Assembly (NCBI GenBank): GCA_003141855.1
Contig: PLNS01000021.1
Location: 1-64,000 of the forward strand
Length of the DNA: 64,000 bases
Reading direction: 5' to 3'
From: Candidatus Bathyarchaeota archaeon
Lineage (GTDB): Archaea > Thermoproteota > Bathyarchaeia > Bathyarchaeales > Bathycorpusculaceae
Within the stretch, counting starts at the first letter, position 1. Each line of letters starts with the position of its first letter. Under the pieces are notes generated by a model. That model saw nothing but the letters and a program-made list of their open reading frames with translations, was not told the DNA's origin and did no database searches. Shown in pieces: positions 8,055 through 15,653 of the stretch. The translations under genes and the position numbers were made by a program.

Positions 8055-9348
8055 CTGCAGCCTCCCTTAAACGTTCTCTGATGTCTGGCATAGCCGCTTT
8101 GGTTCGCAGCCAATCGGGCATCTGCGTTTTCGACGGGTCCATTAGGTACTTTTTTCCAGCAGCAATGATTGCTTCGGACAGAGAGTCTACGCTGCATTCT
8201 TCTTGGTGGCGGTCATAATTGAGGTTGTTGCAGGTGGCGTCGGCGTGGTACTGGCGGATTTTGTCTTGAGCCATCTTGCGGTACATCACTTGGAGGCTTT
8301 GCAGAAAAGGCTGGGACACCTCAATGCCATCCATCTCTGTCAACGTACGAAGCAACGTAACAAGGCTGTCCTCAGCGGTTTTGACTAAGCCGTCTTCTAT
8401 AACTTCTTTGTGTTTGTGATCATAGAAGCCCAAGTCAACTTCACAGATACGCTCGTGAGACGCGTTCCTGTAGAGCTCAGATAGTAAGCCTACTTCAAAG
8501 CCCCAATCGCACGGTATCCTAAGCCTCATAGCTAAATCACTGTAAATCGCAATCTCACCCGAGAGCAGATAACTAAACGACTGCAAGTAACTAACAAACC
8601 TTGATTTGTGCTGCAGTTTTTCTTGCATAGCCTCCAAAATAGGATTCATAAACAACCGTGTAATGCGTCCGTACATTTTTCGTTTCTCAAGGTTAATTCT
8701 TGCATAGTAGCCTTTGGAGAAGAAAAAATCAAGCCGTGGCTCAACCACTGGATAGAGCATTTTGGTTGGCAACATGCGCGTGTAATTCAATATGTCGGCG
8801 TCATGAATGGCGAAAGCATGAAGTTCCAGTGAAGCGATGCCCATGGCAATCCACACATCCTTGCCCTTTCCCCTTAAGGCTGTAACATCCAAACCCTTGT
8901 TTTTCAATTCTTCCAAAACAGAGACCACATGGGGGTTGTTGCACCAAATGATGTTATGTGGAACCTCCAAAGCCCCAAAGACCCTGACTGCTTCCTTGAA
9001 GCTCTCTTGGCTTTGGGCAGAAAGCGCAATGAACACCTTCTTTAAGTAATCACACTCGTTTAATTCGTTCACTATCCCCGTCAGTACTTGGTTTTTTAGG
9101 TCAGACTCGATTATCGGTATGATCACGCCTGAAGGGTGATCCTGAGCCAAGCTCCTAAGCCGAGCCCTCATGGTATCAAAGTCCATGCTAAAATCGTGAA
9201 TTTTAGCAAAGCCTCTCTGGTCAAAATCCAAAGCAAGCAACCTTCCGCTTTTAAGGTAACCATTTGAACCGTATAAAAGATTTTTTGACAACTGAAATTC
9301 GCTAAATAGCGAAGTCGAGCGCGTACATACGGAAAGCAAATTAACCAA
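8044..9348 (-). CDS. mpgS: Mannosyl-3-phosphoglycerate synthase (GT55)
   Basis: This 434-residue enzyme transfers mannose from GDP-mannose to 3-phosphoglycerate. Family features visible are the SDLKNQVLTGIVNEL region, a DxD-like IHDADILNYTRMLPTKMLYP that would bind metal and nucleotide sugar, and a C-terminal CNNLNYDRHQEE segment. The start TTG 9348 gives the expected length, though a start several residues later is possible. It is co-transcribed with the phosphatase downstream. Mannosylglycerate protects against salt and heat stress. Confidence 0.92.
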   Translation of the reverse strand: MVNLLSVCTRSTSLFSEFQLSKNLLYGSNGYLKSGRLLALDFDQRGFAKIHDFSMDFDTMRARLRSLAQDHPSGVIIPIIESDLKNQVLTGIVNELNECDYLKKVFIALSAQSQESFKEAVRVFGALEVPHNIIWCNNPHVVSVLEELKNKGLDVTALRGKGKDVWIAMGIASLELHAFAIHDADILNYTRMLPTKMLYPVVEPRLDFFFSKGYYARINLEKRKMYGRITRLFMNPILEAMQEKLQHKSRFVSYLQSFSYLLSGEIAIYSDLAMRLRIPCDWGFEVGLLSELYRNASHERICEVDLGFYDHKHKEVIEDGLVKTAEDSLVTLLRTLTEMDGIEVSQPFLQSLQVMYRKMAQDKIRQYHADATCNNLNYDRHQEECSVDSLSEAIIAAGKKYLMDPSKTQMPDWLRTKAAMPDIRERLREAAVEN

Positions 9349-9491
9349 ATTAGCGATTTTAACTAAAATGCCCTAGCTTTACCATCAACTATGTGGATTC
9401 TTTGCCGAAGTAATGAAATTTTGGTTTATTCAGGGTTTAGCCTAGCTTATATTGGGGAAAGCTTAAGAATGGTGGATTTGCTTAAATTTGT
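9349..9491. promoter_or_regulatory. Divergent promoter region mpgS / prenyltransferase
   Basis: AGCTTATATTGG at about 9445 is a TATA-like box roughly 40 bp before the ATG of the prenyltransferase gene, which fits a short archaeal leader. The mpgS promoter would lie in the AT-rich left half. No operator-like palindrome was found. Confidence 0.35.
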
Positions 9492-10388
9492 ATGTTCCAA
9501 GATTTGAAGGGCTTTGCGCAGTTCATTTCTGTTGAACGGGGACTTATGCTCTTCATGATTTCGCTAGGAGCAACGTTCCTTATGGGTCAAGCGTTCGCTT
9601 GGCCTGCAGCTCTGTTTCTTGGCGCAACAGTCTTTTGCATCTGGAGTGCAGTGGATGCGATGAACAATCTTTGCGATGTAGACTTGGATGTCTTATCTGA
9701 TCCGATGCGGGCTCAGTTTACTAAGAAGCTGGGTAAATTCGGTTTCTTTGTCGCAGTCGGGTCTACAGCCTTGTCTTTGGCGTTGGGCGCTGTAACACTG
9801 ATGCCTTTCGTGTTGCTGTTTGTCGGTTTAGGCATCTTTTTCGGAATACTCTACTCTGTTCCACCGTTCCGACTGCGCAAAACCGCTTACAAGCCAATCG
9901 TTAATTTTACGGTGGGGGCGGTTCCAGTTATGATTATTGCAGCATTCTTCAACGTTTTCTCAATCAACATCCTCACTTTAATCTTGCTTATCGGCGTGAC
10001 CACGGCAATCAACAGTTTATGGGAAGATTTAGCTGATTACGCCTCAGACTTCAGCAGCAGCTCTAGAACAATACCTGTAATATTGGGTTTTAGGCGTGGC
10101 TTACTCTTCACCATAATCATGGGTTACGTGATGATTCCATTAATGGTTTTAGTCGGCGTACTGTTTAAACTTCCACTTATTTACTACGCTACATTGACGG
10201 TGCTGGCAATCTTCATAACTCTTCGCTTAGTTCAAAAAAGGCAAACACTATTCAAAGAAGACAAGGCGGATACAAAGAACCTCTTCAAACTGGGCGAGGT
10301 TTTAGCTAAGGACTTTGTGATAATAGCTATCGTATTCACACTAAGCCTCATGCTGAGCAGCCTGTTGAAAATTAACCCGATATTTTAG
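9492..10388 (+). CDS. UbiA-family prenyltransferase
   Basis: This 298-residue, about nine-helix membrane protein has the two Asp-rich motifs of UbiA prenyltransferases: NNLCDVDLDVLSD (about residues 56-68) and EDLADYASD (about 178-186). The family moves prenyl chains from diphosphates to acceptors. In archaea members make digeranylgeranylglyceryl phosphate or prenylated quinone and heme precursors. The acceptor here cannot be assigned; the GGPP synthase 4 kb away could supply the donor. Confidence 0.85.
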   Translation: MFQDLKGFAQFISVERGLMLFMISLGATFLMGQAFAWPAALFLGATVFCIWSAVDAMNNLCDVDLDVLSDPMRAQFTKKLGKFGFFVAVGSTALSLALGAVTLMPFVLLFVGLGIFFGILYSVPPFRLRKTAYKPIVNFTVGAVPVMIIAAFFNVFSINILTLILLIGVTTAINSLWEDLADYASDFSSSSRTIPVILGFRRGLLFTIIMGYVMIPLMVLVGVLFKLPLIYYATLTVLAIFITLRLVQKRQTLFKEDKADTKNLFKLGEVLAKDFVIIAIVFTLSLMLSSLLKINPIF

Positions 10389-10585
10389 AAAACAAATAAA
10401 CACTGGGTTTTCTTAGATGAGCCAACCCAAGATAAGCCCTTTAAATAAGGGGGGTATAGACAAAAATCACAGCTAAGTTCCAACAAACTGCCAGTTTCAT
10501 CCAGATTTTGTCTGTTGTTGTAATTGCACAGTCACGTATGTTAATACGCAAATTTTCAGCTATTTATTTTAGGTGAAAAAAAATT

Positions 10586-10795
10586 ATGGAAACTATGAGT
10601 ATGAGTGATAAGCAAGCCATGGAAATTTGCGAGAACGTTGGGCGTACACTTGTCGACGAACTTGACACTGAACCTGTTTGGAGCAAAGTTGAACAGACAC
10701 TCTCCGAATACCTAAAAAACAACAACATAAATGAAGATGCTGCAGACTTAACAGATAAGCTTGAATGGTCAGTAAAGGTAAAGCTAAAGAAATAA
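10586..10795 (+). CDS. Small hypothetical protein
   Basis: This 69-residue acidic, helical protein has AGGTGA nine nt before the ATG, a good ribosome-binding site. I do not recognise a family. It contains no cysteines outside residue 13, no membrane segment and no obvious motif. It may be co-transcribed with the short genes that follow. Confidence 0.55.
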   Translation: METMSMSDKQAMEICENVGRTLVDELDTEPVWSKVEQTLSEYLKNNNINEDAADLTDKLEWSVKVKLKK

Positions 10796-10850
10796 ACACT
10801 TTCCCTTTTTGTGCAAGTGCCCTTTTTTCTTAAACCTTGATTTTTTGGAG

Positions 10851-11024
10851 GTGACTGTTTTTTCAGAAGAGAAAAAGAAAGGTCAATTTATCATTGAGCA
10901 GAAGAAAAAGAAACGAGAAATAATCCAAGAAGGCAAAAAACAAGTGGACATTCCGCCCGATGTTGGAGAAGAAGAAAAGAAAGCTTTAGAACAAACCGGA
11001 GACGACGCAACCCAAGGATGGTAA
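10851..11024 (+). CDS. Short charged hypothetical protein
   Basis: From GTG 10851 this is 57 residues, very rich in Lys and Glu (KKKKREIIQEGKKQVDIPPD) and ending DDATQGW. GGAGGTG overlaps the GTG itself, so either that GTG is part of the ribosome-binding site and a non-standard codon downstream starts translation, or a TTG at 10809 starts a longer form of 71 residues. Function unknown. The tail resembles small disordered proteins. Confidence 0.45.
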   Translation: MTVFSEEKKKGQFIIEQKKKKREIIQEGKKQVDIPPDVGEEEKKALEQTGDDATQGW

Positions 11025-11180
11025 AAAATGCCTTCAAGTGCAATCCATTTCAACTCTTGATAATCAACTGTTCATAATAATCGCCATTTCGTTTCAAAAA
11101 AGAAAATTTAACCAATTTTTTAACCAAAAAAGCAAATCTTTAATGCCATCGGCTATAGTGATAAGCAAGAGGCAAAGCGC

Positions 11181-11438
11181 TTGGAAGAAGCCATAATCGA
11201 AATAGGACACATAACTCATTTCTTCTCAAAAATCAACGTTGCAATAATAGAATTAACGTTGCCTCTATCAGTCGGCGACCGCATCCTCGTAAAAGGACCA
11301 TTGACTGATTTTAGCCAAACCGTCGATTCCATGCAGATTGACCGCAAAGCCATCCAAAGGGCAGAAGGCGGACAAAGCGCAGGATTAAAACTGGCGCAAC
11401 TGGCTAAAGAAAGAGACGTCGTGTACAAGAAACTCTAA
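11181..11438 (+). CDS. EF-Tu domain-2-like (translation factor beta-barrel) small protein
   Basis: This 85-residue protein starts at TTG 11181. The sequence IGHITHFFSKINVAIIELT, then LPLSVGDRILVKGPLTDFSQ and VDSMQIDRKAIQRAEGGQ, follows the beta-barrel of elongation factor domain 2. Stand-alone archaeal versions are annotated as translation-factor-like proteins of unknown role, and the same fold ends some U32 peptidases. A TATA-poor leader precedes it and a non-coding 100 bp follows. Confidence 0.65.
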   Translation: MEEAIIEIGHITHFFSKINVAIIELTLPLSVGDRILVKGPLTDFSQTVDSMQIDRKAIQRAEGGQSAGLKLAQLAKERDVVYKKL

Positions 11439-11539
11439 GGTATGATTTCGCATGCGCTTTTATTGGTGATTTCACCAACTCCACGTCTTTTCCCTTTTTT
11501 GTCCAATCTATTATTGTTTATTCGCTGAAAAAAAGAGTG

Positions 11540-11731
11540 TTATCCCGCTTTTCTGCAACTACTTTTTGGACAAGCCTTATAGGTTTGCAGTGTTAAGATT
11601 TGTTGGTTTTCAAGATGATGGTTATATACGAATTTTTTAGAGAAGAAGAAGAAGATTGCGACGACTGCGATTGCGAAGACAGCGAGGATGAGGAGTAAGC
11701 CTTCTTCCAATTTCTTTTTTTCAAGTTTCAT
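11540..11731 (-). CDS. Small membrane peptide downstream of the radical SAM gene
   Basis: Read from ATG 11731 this is a 63-residue protein: a charged start (MKLEKKKLEEG), one hydrophobic helix (LLLILAVFAIAVVAIFFFF) and a polar tail ending TYKACPKSSCRKAG. A longer form starting inside the radical SAM gene is possible but less likely. It lies 62 bp downstream of a peptide-modifying-type radical SAM enzyme on the same strand, so its Cys-containing tail could be the modified core. That role is inference. Confidence 0.45.
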   Translation of the reverse strand: MKLEKKKLEEGLLLILAVFAIAVVAIFFFFSKKFVYNHHLENQQILTLQTYKACPKSSCRKAG

Positions 11732-11793
11732 GCTGAAGTAGAAGGCCATAAGCTGTTTAGAAAACGAAGATAAACAATGGATTATTCCAAAAA

Positions 11794-12924
11794 CTACGGG
11801 ATAATTTCGCATCCATTATACTTCAAATAATCGAAGTCTTCAAGCCTGATTTGTTTATTCTTTATCAGCTGCTGGATTCTTGGAACTTCACCCTTCACTG
11901 CCTCAATGAGTTGCTCAACCGTGCAACATACCTTGCTATATGCGTCATCGGTCCACCGCTTAGTTATGTTCGTGTATAAGCATCTGCCGCCGCAAACGCC
12001 AAGAGTAGGGCATTGGGCGCATGGTTTCTGGTTAACAAAGAGTTGCTTTAACTTAAGCGGGTTTGCGTCTTTGATGTGCCCTAAATAGTATTCTTTCATG
12101 CCCCACATGGTTGGACAAGGAATAATGTAGCCGTCGGTTTGGATGGCGTAGTTTATCCAGCCTCCTCCGCAGCGCATAAGACAATCTTTCTCTTCGTGCA
12201 GAAGCGACTCTGCTATGCCCAGCAACGGATAAAGCTTCAACACCACGCCCTTCTCCTGCATCTGGTCAACCCAGAACCCCGCAAGCTCCCGCACGCCCGG
12301 AATGTAGTTTGTTTTTGTCCAGTCTTCAAAGTTGCGCCTCTGGAAATCGTTCCCCCAAAAACCCGCATTAAGCTGCCAATGTATCGAGGAAAAAGAAAAC
12401 TCGTCATTATCCAGCAGCCATCTGACTTGTTTGTTGATGTCGGTTTGCTCCATTATTGTCATGCGAGCAATTAATTCTCCTGCAAAACCGTTTTTCTTGA
12501 TTAATTTCAAGTTGTCGACGACTTTGCGGAAGGTGCCTTTTCCACGGTAATAATCCGTTAAAGCTTCCTGCCCATCTATGGAAACAAGAATGGTGTGGAA
12601 GCGGTTAACGTTTTTTGGCTCCAATTTGTCAAGGAGCAAGCCGTTTGTTTGAATCATAAAATGCTTAGGCTCAACCTTATCCATGATTTGCCTCAGCTTA
12701 TCTATCCCAAGCAAGGGTTCGCCGCCATAGAACGTTAAAACACACTCAGGGTCCTTGCGGCAAAAATCTTTGAGCATATCCAAATCATAGCTTAGCTTGC
12801 GGGGCAAATCATAGTCCACTTCTATGTCATCGCCGAAGTCTTCGTCGAAATCGTCGAGGCTCTCGCCAAAGCAGTATTTGCACTGCAAGTTGCAGTCGCT
12901 TGTCAGTATCACGTGGAAGAACAT
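11794..12924 (-). CDS. Radical SAM/SPASM protein, AF1577-like
   Basis: This 376-residue enzyme has the radical SAM cluster motif CNLQCKYC (about residues 11-18), the GGEPL motif (about 66-70) and a C-terminal SPASM-type Cys set (CLMRCGGGW, IIPCPTMW, CAQCPTLGVCGGRC, VCC). The tail YNGCEIIP and overall length match the archaeal family typified by AF1577, proposed to modify peptides. Reaction and substrate are unknown. A small membrane peptide gene follows on the same strand, and an MFS transporter gene precedes it. Confidence 0.8.
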   Translation of the reverse strand: MFFHVILTSDCNLQCKYCFGESLDDFDEDFGDDIEVDYDLPRKLSYDLDMLKDFCRKDPECVLTFYGGEPLLGIDKLRQIMDKVEPKHFMIQTNGLLLDKLEPKNVNRFHTILVSIDGQEALTDYYRGKGTFRKVVDNLKLIKKNGFAGELIARMTIMEQTDINKQVRWLLDNDEFSFSSIHWQLNAGFWGNDFQRRNFEDWTKTNYIPGVRELAGFWVDQMQEKGVVLKLYPLLGIAESLLHEEKDCLMRCGGGWINYAIQTDGYIIPCPTMWGMKEYYLGHIKDANPLKLKQLFVNQKPCAQCPTLGVCGGRCLYTNITKRWTDDAYSKVCCTVEQLIEAVKGEVPRIQQLIKNKQIRLEDFDYLKYNGCEIIP

Positions 12925-12948
12925 GCCTTACGTTTACACTACGCTGGT

Positions 12949-14328
12949 TTAATAGTATTTTTCCGCCAACTGCTTCGCTTTTTCGTATTCTTCGCGGTTT
13001 TTTTCCTCTGGGTTAGTCTGAGCTTTGTTTCTGTCGCTTTTCTGTTTTTTCTCTTCGTCCTTTTGAGCAGTTTTCTTTGCTTTTTCGATGTAACCTTTCA
13101 GTTCTCTTTCCTTAATTTTCTTATCTGAAAGCGTCTCAGGCGCATAATATAGGGGTAATATAGCTAAGAACAAGAACAAGGCAGTGAAGGAAAAGATAGC
13201 GTATGATGGAATCGCACCAGCAATATCAGTCCCAATTGCAATCTGGAGGTACTTTGAGATGAAAAAGGGGAGCACTCCGAGTGCATAATACTTGTCACTG
13301 TACCTTCCATAACTAAGGTCTCCCCATATTACTACAATGAATACTACGAATAATATTCCCCAAGCGATACCATCCACTACTGTATAGAAATACCAACCTA
13401 AAATGTTGGCGCTATTGGCGCGATCACTACTAATAAGCCCTAATACCGCATAGCCTAGTCCTAATAGTACAAATCCGACCATGGCAATACGTTTACGTCC
13501 AATCAAGTCGGAAAGGTGTCCTGCAACAACTGCGGAAATTCCTATAATAATATTTTCAACAACAAGAAGCATCTTAACGGCTTGTGTTCCAATCATGTCG
13601 TATTGTATTGGTGTTGTCAAATATGTTACTAAAGAGAACATGAGCCAAGGAATCAGATATAAAATGAAGGATCTCTGGCTTAGGAGAGTCTTATATGTGA
13701 CATTATCGGATGTTTTGTTTACGTTAAGTTCCTTATTGGATTTAGGAAGCGAAAACAAAACTAATAGTCCTGCCAACCTCCATAATGATAAAACAATAGC
13801 ATCGACTTGAATAAGCCCTATATCTGTTATGCCGAGTGCGAAAAGTCCTATCCCACTGATTAACATGACTAAACCGCCATATTTGCCACGGTTATCGTTA
13901 CTTGTTATTTTTGTGAAATAGTTCATACAGTTAGGCATACCTATTCCAAGAGAAAACCCAAAAAGAAAAGCCACAAATACGGCGAGAGAAGTGGTTGAAA
14001 TAGGAATAAAAACCAAAATAAGTGGTGAAATTATTCCCATCAACGCCCAGCATATCAAAAATTTCCTCCCATCAACAAATTTTGTCAAAAAAGTTCCAAT
14101 TACTAACGATATAAACAAAGATCCAAAATGAAAGGTCCATATAACAAGTGATTCAGTGCTGTTTACTAGAGCAACATTCCCGACAATTTTTTCTAAAATA
14201 TTGGCAACCAAGAAATACCAAACGAACGCATTGGCTATTAAAAAGGCGCCGCGTAAACTAAGTTTTCTGTTGTTTGGAACGTTTTTAGCTGAGGCCATGT
14301 TTGACACATTATCTTTATTCTGAACCAA
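12949..14328 (-). CDS. Major facilitator superfamily transporter
   Basis: This 459-residue protein has about 12 hydrophobic helices, an MFS loop motif between helices 8 and 9 region (HLSDLIGRKRIAMVGF) and a highly charged C-terminal tail of about 60 residues (KKTAQKDEEKKQKSDRNKAQ). The N-terminus carries a short polar leader. The substrate cannot be predicted. The gene ends 24 bp before the radical SAM gene, so the two are probably co-transcribed, which might link it to export of a modified product. Confidence 0.8.
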   Translation of the reverse strand: MVQNKDNVSNMASAKNVPNNRKLSLRGAFLIANAFVWYFLVANILEKIVGNVALVNSTESLVIWTFHFGSLFISLVIGTFLTKFVDGRKFLICWALMGIISPLILVFIPISTTSLAVFVAFLFGFSLGIGMPNCMNYFTKITSNDNRGKYGGLVMLISGIGLFALGITDIGLIQVDAIVLSLWRLAGLLVLFSLPKSNKELNVNKTSDNVTYKTLLSQRSFILYLIPWLMFSLVTYLTTPIQYDMIGTQAVKMLLVVENIIIGISAVVAGHLSDLIGRKRIAMVGFVLLGLGYAVLGLISSDRANSANILGWYFYTVVDGIAWGILFVVFIVVIWGDLSYGRYSDKYYALGVLPFFISKYLQIAIGTDIAGAIPSYAIFSFTALFLFLAILPLYYAPETLSDKKIKERELKGYIEKAKKTAQKDEEKKQKSDRNKAQTNPEEKNREEYEKAKQLAEKYY

Positions 14329-14422
14329 TGGTTGCAGATCATTGTAGGGCTTATTGTAGTATAAGCATTGAGTAGCCAGAAACCATATTGAAACTAAGTA
14401 AATAGCCAGTTAACAGGCGAGT

Positions 14423-14441
14423 TACCGAAAAGCTTTTAAAG
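14423..14441 (+). promoter_or_regulatory. BRE/TATA promoter of the 12-codon minigene
   Basis: ACCGAAAAGCTTTTAAAG gives a purine-rich BRE and a TATA-like CTTTTAAA at about 14433-14440. Transcription would start near 14463, just before the Shine-Dalgarno of the minigene. A nearly identical CCAAAAGCTTTTAAC lies before dndB. Confidence 0.6.
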
Positions 14442-14476
14442 TATACGCGTTCAACAGGAATACAGGAGGAAGGAGT

Positions 14477-14515
14477 ATGAAACCTATTAGACCAATCAGA
14501 GGCGCATGGTGGTAA
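14477..14515 (+). CDS. 12-residue micropeptide gene (MKPIRPIRGAWW)
   Basis: ATG 14477 opens 12 codons ending at TAA 14515. AGGAGGAAGGAG lies immediately upstream at 14464-14475, one of the strongest Shine-Dalgarno sequences in the window. A BRE/TATA-like box sits about 40 bp before the ATG and a T-rich tract follows the stop, so it looks like a complete transcription unit. The product is basic with two PIR repeats and a Trp-Trp end. No gene follows on this strand for over 1.1 kb, so it is not a leader peptide for an adjacent gene. Function unknown. Confidence 0.5.
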   Translation: MKPIRPIRGAWW

Positions 14516-14518
14516 AAT

Positions 14519-14541
14519 CTTTTTTTAATCTTTTCTTTTGT
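14519..14541 (+). terminator. Oligo-T terminator after the minigene
   Basis: TCTTTTTTTAATCTTTTCTTTT directly follows the minigene stop. Archaeal termination relies on such T tracts without a stem-loop. Confidence 0.5.
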
Positions 14542-14548
14542 AGCGAAG

Positions 14549-15544
14549 TCAAGCTGGTAAATCTTCTACTGTTGACGTCAGCAACTCAATGAGTGTGTGT
14601 TTATTTTTAGGTATTCGGGATAGTTTTTGAGAGGTTGCTTTTACTTCATTGCTCATATCTTGTCCAAGTTTATGAACCTGCGGAGCGTTAGCAACAATTT
14701 CAAGCATTTTATCCAATTCTTGTTCAGACAACTCATCTTTTCCAAGTATTTCTAAAATTTCTTTCTTTAAAGCAACATCTCGAAATGCATACAAGATGGG
14801 CAGAGGCAAGCACTCACGGCTATACCTGTTTTTAACTTCGTCTACCTCAAACATATCCACGAATTCATCTCGTATCGTCATTAAGGTACCCAGAGTTTTG
14901 CCGTATTGTCTCAAGATATCGATTTGTTGAGCAGTTCCGTTTCCAACGATGGCGCCAATCTCCGCTGCTGCTTCTGCAACTGAAACCTTCATTCTTATAA
15001 TATCCAAATATTCCTCAGGTTGCAAATCGAGGTTTCGCCTAAGGCTTGCTTCCTTTGCTTCAACACTACCAATGTCAAAGAAGGCTTGCTTTGCCAACTC
15101 AAGGATTACCGACTTCTTGTCCGTTGGGAACGGTTCGCAAGCCTCGTTTAGCATTAGCATACCCTTAAACCACAACACGTCACCAGCGATAATGGCAATG
15201 TCTTTGCCGTACTTGCCGTAGACTGTAGGCTTGGAATCTTTAGTCGTGGATTCGTCAATTATGTCATCGTGTATGTCCGCTGCCCCAGTCAGCAGCACTA
15301 ATGCCGCACTTATGTTTGTTGTTGCGTCAGGGTCTCCGCCAACTGCTTCACAAGTCAACGATAAGAGCGCTGGGTGGGCAGCATTGAACCATATTTCTTC
15401 CATAAAATAACGTAGGGCTTCCCGAAGCGGTTTGTACTTTATTTGTTCTTGCAGAACCGCTTGTTTTGCTTGTTCTATAGCTTTTTTGGAACGTTCAATC
15501 AGGAGAGTTTTTACTTGTTCCATTAATTTCTCTTCAGCTGGCAT
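14549..15544 (-). CDS. Geranylgeranyl diphosphate synthase (polyprenyl synthetase)
   Basis: From ATG 15544 this is a 331-residue trans-prenyltransferase. The first Asp-rich motif is HDDIIDE (about residue 98) and the second is IRDEFVDMFE. The KYGKDIAIIAGDVL segment also fits the family. It condenses IPP with allylic diphosphates to make the C20 (or longer) chains of archaeal lipids; chain length cannot be fixed by eye. The frame is open further upstream but would run into leuS, so the internal ATG is preferred. Confidence 0.88.
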   Translation of the reverse strand: MPAEEKLMEQVKTLLIERSKKAIEQAKQAVLQEQIKYKPLREALRYFMEEIWFNAAHPALLSLTCEAVGGDPDATTNISAALVLLTGAADIHDDIIDESTTKDSKPTVYGKYGKDIAIIAGDVLWFKGMLMLNEACEPFPTDKKSVILELAKQAFFDIGSVEAKEASLRRNLDLQPEEYLDIIRMKVSVAEAAAEIGAIVGNGTAQQIDILRQYGKTLGTLMTIRDEFVDMFEVDEVKNRYSRECLPLPILYAFRDVALKKEILEILGKDELSEQELDKMLEIVANAPQVHKLGQDMSNEVKATSQKLSRIPKNKHTLIELLTSTVEDLPA

Positions 15545-15653
15545 TATGGTCGATTCCTCTTTTAGCGCTGTCTGGATATTTGTGTTTTTAGGTTGCTCGC
15601 GCTTATTCGGTGAAGCAAAACTCTTAATAGTTAATGGTTTAATCAAAGGTTTC

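Noticed and set aside
14477..14515. Minigene as a leader peptide for attenuation
   Set aside because: A T tract and over 1.1 kb without a gene on that strand follow, so there is nothing to attenuate.
15432..15653. Longer N-terminus of leucyl-tRNA synthetase
   Set aside because: The upstream codons are antisense to the GGPP synthase gene and lack LeuRS similarity; ATG 15654 gives the expected start.
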